Positions 45,141 to 57,277 of a stretch of DNA of 64,000 bases are shown in pieces. The translations under genes were made by a program, and so were the position numbers. Positions within the stretch are counted from its first letter, which is position 1. The number at the start of each line of letters is the position of its first letter. Under the pieces are notes generated by a model. It was not told the origin of the DNA and made no database searches. It was given only the letters and a program-made list of their open reading frames with translations. Source of the stretch: Isoetes taiwanensis. Its lineage: Eukaryota; Streptophyta; Lycopodiopsida; Isoetales; Isoetaceae. Location of the stretch: contig JAJEKV010000065.1 in NCBI GenBank assembly GCA_021234155.1, positions 124,001 through 188,000 of the forward strand, given 5' to 3'.

Positions 45141-46607
45141 CTACATTTGATTTTCCTTCACATAAGCAGGCACACTTTCTGCAGCCAGAAGACTTTGCAG
45201 CCATGGTTTGAGTTGCTCCAAAAGGAAATTAGAATCCAATCTGTCAGGAGCAAAACTATTTGAACATATCATAGTGTTTGGCTGGTTGGAAGAACCCTTA
45301 TATCTGATGTCATCTATCAACAGGTATTTCCAGTATTTCTGGTACACTTTGGGCAGATCCTTAAGGAAAATTGGGTTATTAACCACTTTTAACTTTGTGT
45401 TGGTGCAGTCATCCTGATTCCAAATAAAAAAAAATCTGCCCTTATATTCCTGCAGCAACTTTCTCACCAACAAGTCGACATTACTCTTAGCCATGCTGGA
45501 CCACAATGCAATCTCAAATTTTGAAAAACACCATTCTAAGAACTTATGTAATCCAGGTCTGGAAACTGCTGCCTTTTGAAGGTTCAATTTCTGAAGGGTC
45601 ACTTCTAGCTCGGTTGATGCAGGGATTCTCTCTTTCAAGTCATAAAACTTGCTCAAAACTCCATTACAATCCAGAACAAGGAGAATTGTAGTTAACATCT
45701 TGGTTTTTCTTGGTTGCGGAGGTATTAGACTTGATGAGCAGGCTGCATCTTGTTCAGGATCCGGGGTTTCTTTGTCAACTTCATCACCTGCATCCGCCTG
45801 TGGCTCATGTTCAGCAGCAAAACTTTTGTCTGGTGCAGGGTCCCGTGCAGAATGAGTCTCAGGGGAATTACTTTCCCCTTCTAAAATAGATGCACTGGGA
45901 ATCTCTTCGTGATGGCTTGCAGTAGCATTTATCTCTGTAACATAATTGAGATGAGGAAGACCAAAGAAAAATACAAAAAAATAAATCATGTATGTGGCAT
46001 TGTTACTTACTTGATACGACTGCATTTAGTTCACTATCTAAATTTCGTTTTGAATTCTCCCCGCTGTCAGCAGCTGGGATTGACTTTGAAGTATCTATTG
46101 GGGTGAATTCTAGGTACACCCGGGAGGTATCTTGCAGTCTCATAATTGATCGAGGCATGGATAATTGTTGGATATTCTTGGTCTCAAATTTCTGCAATTC
46201 TGCAAACACTAAGTCAGTAGACCTGTGACAACGTCAGTAAGCATTAGTTAAGGTACTTACTTGTTTTATTGGTTCTTGTGGTACCACTTGAACACCAAAA
46301 GCCAAAAGCCATGTCTCAGACATAATGTGGGCACAACTGGGGCTGCAGCAGGTTCTAGAGTGTTTGTAAAACAGATCCAATATCAATAAAGTCTGCAAAC
46401 GAGGTTAAAGATGATAATGTTTACCGCAAATGGTGTGACAGACATGGAATGTGATACTGGTGACTGCATTCTGCTATCACAACTGGCAGTAATTTACCAT
46501 TTTTATTTCAGATACCGTCCACAATATGGACAACCTTCATCACCCTCTTCTTCGGCCTCCACAAGGCCCCCAAATTTGAACCAATATAATTTTTTTTCAA
46601 TGGTTTG
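45141..46607 (-). CDS. FCP1/NLI-like (HAD) phosphatase-domain protein, five 3' exons
   Basis: Exons 46607-46516, 46482-46425, 46392-46261, 46191-46011 and 45934-45141 have AG/GT borders and keep one frame. N-terminal part has CPYCG and CCSPSCAHIM (possible metal sites), then PQEPIKQ, then an acidic linker. The last exon holds the HAD fold: TILLVLDCNGVL, LEWCFSKFEIALWSSM, NPIFLKDLPKVY, KYLLIDDIRYK. The catalytic box is DCNG where active FCP1 phosphatases have DxDxT, so the second aspartate is asparagine. A related plant group has a DLNG box. The TAG at 45141 may be early: the same frame continues NIWDSEESRNYMKILEKYFH. First exons lie upstream, not found. Confidence 0.75.
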
Positions 46608-46680
46608 CTGGTGAAAACCAAATCCATGAACCAGTACATGTTAGTGGGTTCAAAAGTTTACAAACCATGTCTAGTTATCT

Positions 46681-46890
46681 AATATAGTTCATCAACATAT
46701 TTTTCGAAGGTGATAAGACAACATTGTTTTATGACATGGTATTGAAACATGGCAATTTTAATTGGTCTCTATAAGAACTTAAAACATATGATATTCTAAT
46801 ATGGTTCATCAACATAATTTTCCAAAGTGATAAGACAACATTGTTTTATGACATAGTATTGAAACATGGCAATTTTAATTGGTCTCTATA
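46681..46890 (+). repeat. 117-bp tandem duplication
   Basis: aatatagttcatcaacat starts at 46681 and aatatggttcatcaacat at 46798; both continue with gataagacaacattgtttta and attttaattggtctctata. About two copies, slightly diverged. Confidence 0.85.
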
Positions 46891-47334
46891 ACAACAAACT
46901 ATATGATATGTACTATTGTTTAGTACGTCAAGTTTATTAGACTGGTTTTTTTATCACATCTTCTTCAATATATTGACATGGTAATTTTAAGCGTATATTT
47001 CTCATGATATTTTACAGTGATTAATCACCAATACACAACGTGGTAAACGATCTTGGTTTAAATATGCTAATATGACTTTTTTTACCCTATTTTTCTCCAT
47101 GATAATTATATCAGTTAGAGTTTCTAACAGCTTAAAATGTTTGATACGAACTATTTTATTTACTTGGTTTATACATATTTTTTTCCCACAATGCATGATA
47201 AATTTCATGGTCTAAACATGCTAGTTTATACATGTATATTATTTTTGTAGTCTATGCCTATGATTTTTCATTGCGGCTTATATTGGCTCTCATTGTGGTG
47301 ACTATGCAATATCAAAAGTTTTAGAAGACTTCCA

Positions 47335-47415
47335 TCAAACAGCTCAAGGGATTTGAACCCCGTATTTCCATTTACATTTCACTTAAAACATGCAACTTAA
47401 CCAAACAAAATTAGA
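47335..47415 (-). repeat. tRNA-derived SINE head (candidate)
   Basis: On the minus strand TTTGGTTAAGTTGCATG (A-box-like) is followed about 35 bp later by ACGGGGTTCAAATCCC, a near-perfect tRNA T-arm with box B. No acceptor stem closes the cloverleaf, so I do not call a tRNA gene. Confidence 0.45.
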
Positions 47416-48029
47416 TGCATCTTATCAAACAAGATAGTTGCAAAATAGGTTGGATCTCAAGAGAGATCATAATAGTCCTGTGATACAACAGACATTGAGC
47501 ATTCGCATGAAATTCTGAGCACCTGTTAGACTGTCAGCACTAAAATTAGTTTGATTCACCACCACCATAGTTCAAGTAAGTTCAAGTAACGCTCGTTCCA
47601 CCAAAACAACAAGTTCAAAATCATGACACAAGCTTACTAAGTACTGCTTTTGACTATGATAATTTCTGGCTTTATGGAAAATAGTAATGCTTCTGTGCTC
47701 CCTGGTCAATATTAATAGAAAAATTATAAACATTGCAATGGCCATGTGCATATTGCCTAGTTTGAAAAATGGAACTAACTCATATTCAGTACGAATTTTT
47801 GGAAGTCCCAGACAGGCATAATCAGGACAAAAGCAAATGTATAAATCACAAATAATTATACTTACTCTTCAAAGGTTTGTTGAAGGAGTAGACCGATGGC
47901 CAGTTGTTCACTTGATTCCTGTAAAAATCACGCAAAATGATCATTTGCAGCAGCTTAAGATGTTAATGTTTGCAACTGGAACTTATCACATTGACAAGCA
48001 TATAGGATGATTTTGCAAAAGGTTAATTA

Positions 48030-48545
48030 ATGGGTCTTGTGGGCTGTGAAGGGCAGCAATTTATCTGATCTGCTCCAGAGGAAAGAATGGCTTTTTTTGT
48101 AGTTGTCTACCCATGTCATTTGGGATGGATCTGGCAGAGCATTTTCAGCTGCAACTAGGGAGAAAAGGCAAGCTCCAGATCCCATCCAATCCAGCTCAAA
48201 AGCCATCATGGCATGCCCATGGTTGGTATATCCTGAAATCAAACTCCTCCATGTAAATACATTTTGAGTTTAAGCAACCATAGTTACAAAGACTTTGTCT
48301 GCATGAGTGATGCTTCCACATTTTGCATAGAAGTTCACAAGGATGTTCCCTAAGATGTCTGGTAAAACAGCAATAGTAAAGGCATGAACATACTTACCCT
48401 TTGCTAGGTCTTGGGTATTAATACAAATCTGTAGGGATTGGACATAAAGTTTCAGCAATTGTGAAGTAGCATCATCGTTTGAGGAACCCAAAGTAATCCT
48501 CTTCCATTCAGCCCCATTTCGAATCTTCCTTGGTTTTCTGAACTA
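48030..48545 (-). pseudogene. PPR protein (PLS type) fragment
   Basis: LQICINTQDLAKGKYVHAF, LPDILGNILVNFYAKCGSI and ADKVFVTM are a PLS-type PPR run. After an in-frame TAA (48270) the next repeat continues NVFTWRSLISGYTNHGHAMMAF. PPR proteins bind organelle RNA. Only about two and a half repeats remain. Confidence 0.8.
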
Positions 48546-51500
48546 CTTCCACGCAGAAACCAGAGGCCCTGTGCAGAAAAGAAAAGGTATATGTTCATAT
48601 AGAGATGGCAAAGCGCATATTCAGCAAGATTGCCATGAAGTAAGTGTTTAAGACCTCAAATTCCCAGTTTGGCCGCTATGACGAGTGGGATCATTATCTA
48701 ATTTTGACGAGCTGGGCTGTATCTCACCAGATATCAAATTAGTCATCACAATTAAATTAAATTTGCTTTGTAAAAAGAATGCGGATGCCATCTTACCTTG
48801 TTGAGCCTACCGCCAGAATATGTTTGCCAGCTACCTGAATCGAAAATAAAAATTAGCAGTGAAATGGGCAGATTCACCAATCTTCAGCAAAAAGAGAGCA
48901 ACCTTGGGCTAAAGACGGTAAGGCAATCGTCATTCATTGTTTGACATGGATAGGAGGGAAGAAATAGTTGAATCCTTAGCAAGTCAGCATATTCCGAACT
49001 ACCCGCCTGAAGGCTCGATTTCTTAAAAACATGAGAACAATAAGCATTCAGTAGACCAGAAGGTTAGAAGCTCACAAAAATGGCACAAAAATTTCTAGAC
49101 ATTCTAGAGATATACTGGCTCTAAATAAGATCAATCATAATGCAAGGATACCTGGAAGAGGCCAGATCAATGAGGTTAGGGTTGCATGGTCACCACAGCT
49201 GATTTATCACAGGAATCACAGGGGCAACAACAAAAAGAACGAAGGGAAAAGAAAGAGGCATAAAAGTTACCTCTCTGGCCGCTCAGATTGAAGCGATCAG
49301 GGTGTCGCCAGGATCTAGCCGCCGCCTTGCTTTAGAACGAGGGAAGGTCGACAAGTTTTCTTCACGCCGAGTGGACCCAGATTTCTTGTTTTTAAGATTT
49401 TATTTTCTTTCAATTCTCAACCATTAATATTATTTGAATTTCAAGTCAGACGACAAGTGGCATATGACACTAGATGTTGGTTAACTGCTCCTCCAGAATA
49501 ATATCATACAGCATTGGGGAAACTCCGGGGCAGAGGCAAATATGCCGTTCCAAATTGCCAAGTCACCGGCCCGGCAAAGTGGCGGAACAACTTCCGCACA
49601 AAAAATCTTGTTTTCCGAAAACTGGCCGACAACAGAACCACAAACCGGCACTTATTACTACTAGCACCTATACTACCATAGCACATTCCATCAGTACTAA
49701 TAGCATATGGCAGAAGAAATTTCCATCCGCCGCTGCCAAAATTTAATACAAACATAAGGAAAAGGAGGGGAACATAAGAACTCCTCTTTTGCAACGAATT
49801 GCTATGTAAGACTGTGGCGTGGCTTCAGAACTTCGATGGACGGAGGAATAGGTTCTGCTCCATTTATTTGTATCCTTTTTGCTTGTAATTCCAGGTCGAT
49901 TCTATCAATCCAAGTCGTGTCATGAAAGCATTGGAAGATTTACAGAGCATCACCATATCACTATTGCAGCACCATTCCGGACCAAAATCTCCAATATTAG
50001 CACTTAAGCACAGTTGCGAATTTGCTTCAAATTGTAGAGAGACTCCAGATTCTTGCATACCAAAGTCTTGCAGAAACGGACTAGCTCAAGCTGTTTGCAA
50101 AGAAACCCACAGAAACTCCAGTCGGATAAATGATTATATGGAGATGGAGATGGAGACACGAAATTATTTGCATATACTTCGGCTATGGCCTTAGACTGGA
50201 GCTTTCACGCAAAAGGAGACTCGAGACTCGAGCCACTTACACAGCTGCGAAAGGATTAAGAATGCAAAATCTGGATTGTGATGGTGATACTTCACTTCGC
50301 GCTGTGGTAGCCTCCGGCGTATTAACCCACATGAAATTTCCATATCAAGAACTTGAACCGGATCAGGAAAGACAACGATGTCACACAAAACGTATTTGCA
50401 TGAACATCGATTTTGAGCCCAGGTTTAATACAAGTAGAGTCTGCATTCGGGATGCTAGCAAAACACCTAACTTATTAGTGCTGGAGTTGCAATTCTGCAA
50501 GGTAAACAATGAACTCTCTCTTGTATTTTTTTATCCCTTTGAAATATTTGATCACCTATATATTGACCCCTTTAACTTAAATTATTATTTGTAGAGATTT
50601 TTTATCACCTCAGTACTATGGATTCTATGTATGTGATTATCTATATGGCATAACTACAAGTGTAGCATTTTGATTTGGTTTTAATCTGATACTAGTGTTT
50701 GGTTAAAAGTTAAAAGCAGTAATGAATTGGCTGTAATTAACTTTTATCTTTGTGAAATGAGATCTGGTTGTAAATTTTGTTTGCAGGAACAATCCGATTC
50801 CAAATTATAAATTCCGACTGGGTTTGAAAACTATAGGAAATATTCCGATAGCAGGAAAAAGGTTTCCCCAACGCTGATATCATATATGCTTGGCATGTCA
50901 CTCGGGACCACATTCCGGTGTGGACTGGTGGGGCCCCCCGGCGATGGGGCTATTTGGTCATGGAGCTCGACCGCCTCCCTCTGGCACTCGGCCATCCCCT
51001 GGCGTTGGTCAGCTATGGTCTGGCATCCCTGGCAAAGCGAAGCAAGTAGGTAGCGATGAGCAACTATGGCTTACCATCCATCGGTTCTTGAGGCAAAGCA
51101 AGTAGGTAAGAGTGATTTTTTCTTCTTTTTATGCATTCAAAATACCTTGATGCTAATTTTTCTTGCATGCAGTTATTATCTCTTTTGCAGGATCTCAGCC
51201 AACTAAGGTGGTTTGGGAGCGATATGCAGTCAAAGCCGTCCATGTTGTACCGTGCACTCCTTGCTATAATTAAATTCTATCTCTACATATGTATCTCAAT
51301 CACTAATTTTCCATTTTTGTTCCACGTGAAATTTTCTGTGTCGCAATCTATTTTCTTGCTTATATGGCACATTTCTCTAAGTTGCAATCTATTCTCGTGT
51401 TTACATGCCGCGTTTCTCTTTTTTGACACAATCTCCTGCGGCAAAATTGGATGCTTAATTGTTTGGCGATGGCAGAGCATCTGGTAAGGTTCTACAGCTT

Positions 51501-51684
51501 CATCTTTGGCATCGCCATCTGTCTCAGGAGGCTGCCGAATTGATACAGAGATTGCATCAATCGGTAGGTTTTGGCAAAGATGGGAGTGTGCCAGAGTTTG
51601 ATTTGATATTTATATTCTTATTCTTTGTTGTGATTCCTTGCGTCTTTACTTTTACAGGACTTGATTATTCCGATATTATGTTCT
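48546..51684. other. Stretch without a recognised gene
   Basis: The minus strand at 49270-49380 is GC-rich and ends in CAGAGAG|GTAACTT, and short exon-like pieces with GT/AG borders (for example GTAGCTGGCAAACATATTC at about 48800-48835) lie between it and the PPR fragment, so a minus-strand gene promoter near 49.4 kb is possible. On the plus strand 49922-50594 has open stretches but no known domain. Confidence 0.3.
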
Positions 51685-53135
51685 AATGCAACCGCATAGT
51701 TGAACTGTCATTTCCTGCCTTCTGACATGGCCGGTCGTATGATGTCCAACTTGTTACAAGCCATCACAAGGAGGCAAAACCGGTGCTTAGGGAGGGTTTT
51801 TTTGTTCTCCCTCTTAGGGTTTCTCTTGAAGCCCTTGTGGGAACCCTGCATGCAAGCGGTCGACACTTCAAATGCAAGGAAGGTTGCCAAAACCTAAACC
51901 CTATAGATTTAGTAGGGTTTAAGTATCAGGGTACCAAAACAGCTCCATCTATTAATCCCACCGTTGAAATGGTAGCTCATGTCCCACGAAACGCCCCCAA
52001 AAAGGAAAAAATGGACATCCATCGCATGGATGTGCCAACCCCCAAATTTCCCCCTTTCCCGATATAAGGACACGAGGGGAAAATGGTATACGTATTCCCT
52101 TAGTTCGTCCGCCTTAGCGAACTCGAAAGGGGGTACTTTGTGCATGAATCTAAAGCGTCTAGTTTACTCTAGGGATCAGCTATTATGACCAACAGAACCA
52201 AACTCGATTTGCTACCGCAACTAGTCAATCTTTCGCTCAATGCACTTCTACCCTAGTGCTATAGTGTAAAGATAGCATGTACTTGGCAATCAGGGTGACT
52301 AATCGATCTTTTACTTGTCAAACATATGTCTAAGGGTAACTCTAGCCTTTTGGATGCAACCGCGCAATCGAACTTGTCATTTCCTGCCATCGCACGATTT
52401 CCTGCCATAGCATGGCCGGTCGCACGATGTCCAACTTGTTACGAGCCATCGCAACGAGGCATGTTTGGAACCAGTCCCTAGGAAAGGTTTTTTTGTTTTC
52501 CCTCTTGGAATCTACCTTCAAACCCTCAAGGGAGCTCTGCACACAAACTCTCACCACTTCAGAAGCAGGGAAGGCGCCCAAACCTAAACCTTACAAATTT
52601 AGTAGGGTTTAAGTATCGGGGTATCAAAACAACTCCATTTGTTAATCCCACTGTTGAAATGGTGGTTCATGTCCCACGAAATGCCCCAAAAAAAAAATGG
52701 ACATCCACTGCACGGATGTGCAAACCCCCAAATTTCCCCCTTTCCCGACATAGGGATATGACGTAGAAATGGCATGTTTCCCCAACTCGACCACCTTAGC
52801 GAGCTCGAAATGGGGTTTTGACCTTGCGCATGAGTCCAAAGCAAACAATTTACTTTAGGGACTAGCTATTATGACCAACAGAGCCAAACTCGATTTGCTA
52901 CATCAACTAGTCGACCTTTCGCTCAATGGACTCTCCAGTAGTGTAAAGATAGCATGTACGTGGCAATCTGGGCGTTTAATCGATTGTCTACTTCTCTCAA
53001 ACAGGTGTCGTAGGTGACTCTGGCCTTTTGGATGCAATGGCGCAGTCGAACTGTCATTTCGTGCCTTCTGACATGCCCGATCGCATGATGTCCAGCTTGT
53101 TAGGAGCCATAATGGGGCAAGTTTGGATCAAAGCA
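51685..53135 (+). repeat. About 670-bp tandem repeat, 2.2 copies
   Basis: The phrase atgcaaccgc...gaactgtcatttcctgcc starts units at 51686, 52354 and (as atgcaatggcgcagtcgaa) 53032, spacings 668 and 678. Matching interior phrases include gtcccacgaaa, atggacatccatcg/atggacatccactg and gccaaactcgatttgcta. The third copy breaks off after about 100 bp. No ORF spans a unit. Confidence 0.88.
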
Positions 53136-53329
53136 TTCAACAATTACATGATGGGGTGCCCAATGCTGCAAGAGATACATGTGTCAAGGTACTAGCATGT
53201 TCTTGGGTGTATTCACCTCAATGGTCTACACAACTACCATATAAAATCATTATATGTCGACAACTACCATGTAAAAGCATCCGAAATTGTGATATTAAAA
53301 ATGTATATAAAAGAACAATTCAATAAATT

Positions 53330-54065
53330 AATGATGATTTCCAAAGACCATCATAAAATCTAGAATTCATATAATTAAATATACTATGGAGTAGCAATGG
53401 TTTTCCAAATCAATTTATGCATAAATACACATCTTTTAAACTATTGATCATTTCAAAAAACTATTGTACGATTGTAGAATTCATGTAATTAAACATGATA
53501 TGAACTAGCAATGATTTTGTTAAATCAATGTATGCTTAAAAACAATCTTACAAACTAATGATAATTTCTAAAAACTAGTGCGAAATTTCGAATTCGTACA
53601 AAAAAATTATGATATGAACCAATATTGGATTTGCAAAATCAATATATGCATAAACATCTTCTAAACTATTGTACAATTGTAAAATTCATGTAATTAAACA
53701 TGATATGAACTAGCAATGATTTTGCTTATTCAATGTACACTTAAAAATAATCTTACAAACTGATGATGATTTTTTTAAACTAGTGTGAAATTTCAAATTA
53801 GTACAAAAAAAATGATATGAACCACCATTGGTTTTGCAAAATCGATATATGCATAAAACACATCTCTTAAACTATTGATGATTTTAAAAAACTATTCTAC
53901 GATCGTAGAATTCATGTAATTAAACATGATATGAGCTAGCAATGATTTTGCTAAATCAATGTACACTTAAAAATAATCTTACGAACTAATGATGATTTCT
54001 AGAAACTAGTGTGAAATTTTGAATTAATATAAAAAATATGATATGAACCAATATTGGTTTTGGAT
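53330..54065. repeat. 113-bp satellite-like array with dimer structure
   Basis: atgatatgaac-type words occur at 53382 (variant), 53495, 53609, 53700, 53812, 53926 and 54038, spacing 113, 114, 91, 112, 114, 112. Units alternate between a form continuing tagcaatgattttgc and one continuing caatattggttttgc, giving a 226-bp higher-order unit. AT-rich. Ends next to the coiled-coil gene. Confidence 0.85.
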
Positions 54066-54096
54066 AACCAAGAAAGACACATGGTTTTTTTTTACA

Positions 54097-56335
54097 TTAT
54101 ATATTGTTGTATAAAAAAACCACATATATACTGGTTTTCATGCTAACTTTTTGTACAAGTTCATTTTTGGGGGCCTTGTGCTCAGGAAGCATTGGAAGTG
54201 CAAGATCTAGAGCAGCGTCATGGCCACTACATTCAGAGAAAATCTCAAATCTTTGCATTCGAGGTTGCAGCTCCAGCAGTAAGGCCTCACATGCCTTTAG
54301 CTCAATTTTAGCTTCTGCTAGTTCCTTATTCAATTGATTCAGCCCAGGAAACACTGTACCATTTAGCTCGTCATCCTTTAGTTTGCTTACAACCTGAACA
54401 ACCTCTGCTGCTTTCATATTTGTCGTCATGATTGACTGCCATCTGTGCAAATCAGCTCTAATTTTTGATGCTTTATGCTCCATCAACTCAATCTTTCTAT
54501 TGATATCAGTTTTTCTATCCTTTTTTGCTTGCAATCGTTTCTTGCATCTATCAAATCTATCTGATGTTGCAGCCAACCATTCCATCACAAGTCTGCCATA
54601 GTCTGCAAAACTATGTCAGCCTCCTGATATAATAAGCCACATACTGATGGAAGACCATAATCACACACCACACAACATAAGGTATTCTCGACACACCACA
54701 CCACACAATACAGTACACACCACACAATACGTTGCACACACCACGCAACATAGGTTGCACTATCACCATTATACGAGGGCGGCACAATAACCTACACCAT
54801 GCTACATACCACACAACACAGTACACACCACACAAGACGCTGCATGCACTACACAACATAAGATGTACTATCACCACTACTGGTGGTACAAAACCTACAC
54901 CACACCACACACCACACAACATAGTACACACCACACAATAGATGCACACACCACACAACATTCACCACTATTGGCGGCACAAAACCTACACCACACCACA
55001 CACCACACAACACGTTGCACACATCACACAACATTCACCACTATTGGCGGCACAAAACCTACACCACACCACACAGTACATACTATACAACACGGTGCAT
55101 ACATCACATAACATTCATCACTATTGGCGGCACAATAACCTACACCACACCACACACCACCACACCACGGTACATACCACACAACACGGTGCATACACCA
55201 CACAATATAGGCTGCACTAACACCACCATTGGCGGCACAATAACCTATGCCGCACCACACACCATACAACACAGTACATACCACACAACACGATGTATAC
55301 ACTACACAACATAGGCTGCACTATCACCACTATTGGTGGCACAATAACCTACACCACACCACACTGGTACACCACACCTCACTTGCTACTACTATCACCC
55401 CACGTATGCCACGCACCACAATGTAGCAGCACTATTAGCACCATTGGCAGCACAACACCCCACTCCACTATGACGGAGACACACCACACCACAAATGCTA
55501 GCATTATTCTCATCATTACACCACAAACAACATGCCAATAACTCACCACTCACCAAACCACACGTACCTCATCTATCATTCTGGCAGCCATTGCACGAAA
55601 TGCCCACAGTAGCACAGAACGCATGCATAGATGGCATCATAGAGGCACAACATGACAATACAGCTAACATGTAGTAAGCATACATGATTCTTGAAGTGGA
55701 TTTGAGGTTACCTTTTCTGTGTTGATAGAAACAATCTAGGTCAAGCTTGAGATTCTTTTCTATTATAAGACAACTAATAAGTGAACATACCTGCAATGGC
55801 ATCTTTTGGTCTCATTGCTCTGCTTTTCTTTTTTTATTATGAGTTCAGATTGAATGTGTGGTCCAAAGGAACCTGATTTGGTTTTTTCCTATCATCTTCA
55901 TCATCCCTGTTATTTTTACTATTTTTTTCCTGCTCAGGTTGGATTTGCCTATACTTTCTCTTGGGTCTAGAAGAACTGGCCTCTGCTTTCTCATCGAGAG
56001 TTCTATAATAATCCAAGAAGCTCTTCCAATAAACAGCCTCCCCCTTTATATGCTGATACCACTGTCCAGGTTCCAGGAGCCAGTCCACCCCATGTATGTG
56101 GCTTCCCGATAATTCTTTTGTAAATTTGCATGAACTCTTTATATTGTTCATTGCTCAGATTCTTCAACCTGTACAAGAAAACATATGCCTTAATTTTTCA
56201 GTTTGAACAAACATTTGGGGGAAAATACCTGTAGCCAAATTTATTTGAAACTTTGTCACCCCAAAGCTTCTTTAGATCTTCATGGGGCACAATCTCTTGT
56301 TTGAGGAGAGATTTCATCGTGTAACCAGTGGCATT
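54097..56335 (-). pseudogene. Unrecognised coiled-coil protein gene, several exons, probably broken
   Basis: 5' part: TMKSLLKQEIVPHEDLKKLWGDKVSNKFGY, intron 56228-56169, then KNLSNEQYKEFMQIYKRIIG. A one-base frame change near 56100 leads to HGVDWLLEPGQWYQHIKGEAVYWKSF and a Lys/Arg/Asp-rich tail. Small exon-like pieces follow (AMAARMIDE near 55570). The last exon 54602-54097 encodes YGRLVMEWLAATSDRFDRCK and a long charged helix (KLKDDELNG, LNKELAEAKIELKACEALL), probably a coiled coil. I know no family for it. The minisatellite lies between these exons. Confidence 0.45.
54650..55560. repeat. CACACCACACAACA minisatellite with 75-110-bp higher-order units
   Basis: Runs of ccacaccacacaccacacaaca are punctuated by the anchor (t)atcaccactattggcggcaca at 54761, 54869, 54960, 55034, 55114, 55218, 55322 and 55433. 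Unit length varies (74-111 bp) because the CA-rich part expands and shrinks. Strong purine/pyrimidine strand bias. Confidence 0.9.
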
Positions 56336-56460
56336 CCATTCTGACTCTACTAGGGTTCAATCGGCAAGAAGTGGCAAAAAAACAGAAGAAGAGGTGATTA
56401 TTTCCTAATTTGAAATGAGGGACAATGACATGGCATAAATATCAAAATAACTGACGCTCA

Positions 56461-57001
56461 TTAATTCACACTCTTGCAATCTCCGCTTCGGTATGCACCA
56501 TCCGATTCTACCACAAAGAAGGTGCAAAAATGTGGTGTCAAAATGCGCATTTTTGATACACAACAGCGTGATTCATCACATTTTTGAAAAACAAGCTCAA
56601 GTTTGGTGAGATGATCATCCATGGTGCTGCAAGCAAAAAAGTCATCTTGAAAAACTTGCAGAAAAACATTATCTTTCATGTAACCCTGAAAAACAGAAAG
56701 CATAATACGTTGGAAAGTGGAAGGTGAGTTTGACAAACCCAAGGGCACCACTTTGTACAAAAGTACCCCACGGCATGGTGAAGGTTGTTCTTAACTGATC
56801 TTCAGAACGAATGGAAATTTGATTACAGCCAAAAAAGCCATCCATGAAGGAGTACATTTCATGACCCGCTGCTACTTCAAGAACTTGATCCATAAATGGT
56901 AGTAGAAAATTATCACGTTCCGTGGCCATATTGAGTTTTTGGTAATGCATGCAAACACGAATCTTCCCATTATGCTTAAGGACAATAACAATGGGGCTCA
57001 C
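56461..57001 (-). pseudogene. Ty3/gypsy reverse transcriptase fragment, third lineage
   Basis: KHNGKIRVCMHYQKLNMAT, FMDGFFGCNQISI and MPWGTF (57001-56760), then VPLGLSNSPSTFQRIMLSVFQ and VFQDDFFACSTMDDHL. The catalytic box is FQDD. A frame change lies between the two halves at about 56760. Element B landed just upstream. Confidence 0.8.
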
Positions 57002-57277
57002 CCACTCAGAATGTTTGACCTAAATTCCTAGACATGGGTGGGACAAAAAGAAACCTGATGTAGCCTAGACCATGTTGTGGTGAAGACAGTTGCGAAGGCA
57101 ACGGTGTCTAGCCTGAGGGAATATGAATATAAGTACTCTCCAACGTTTGAAAATAGTGAGGAATCTGATGCATTGGAGTGTGATGCGGTGATTGAGGTTG
57201 AAAGAAATGGCGATAAGTAGAAGGTGGCCTCGGCCTTGAGGAAACTCGAAGGGTAGGAGGTGCAGAATGAGCACGCG
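57002..57277. other. Flank of element B
   Basis: Upstream sequence of the RT fragment, no clear reading. It ends ACGCG just before the LTR, the expected left half of the 5-bp target duplication. Confidence 0.4.

Larger units (their letters stand above)
46608..48029. other. Intergenic or intronic stretch with short repeats
   Basis: No coding evidence. It contains a 117-bp tandem duplication and a tRNA-like SINE candidate, given separately. It could be intron of the FCP1-like gene. Confidence 0.4.

Noticed and set aside
53330-55560. CRISPR array
   Set aside because: Units are contiguous tandem repeats without unique spacers of constant length, and this is a eukaryotic genome.
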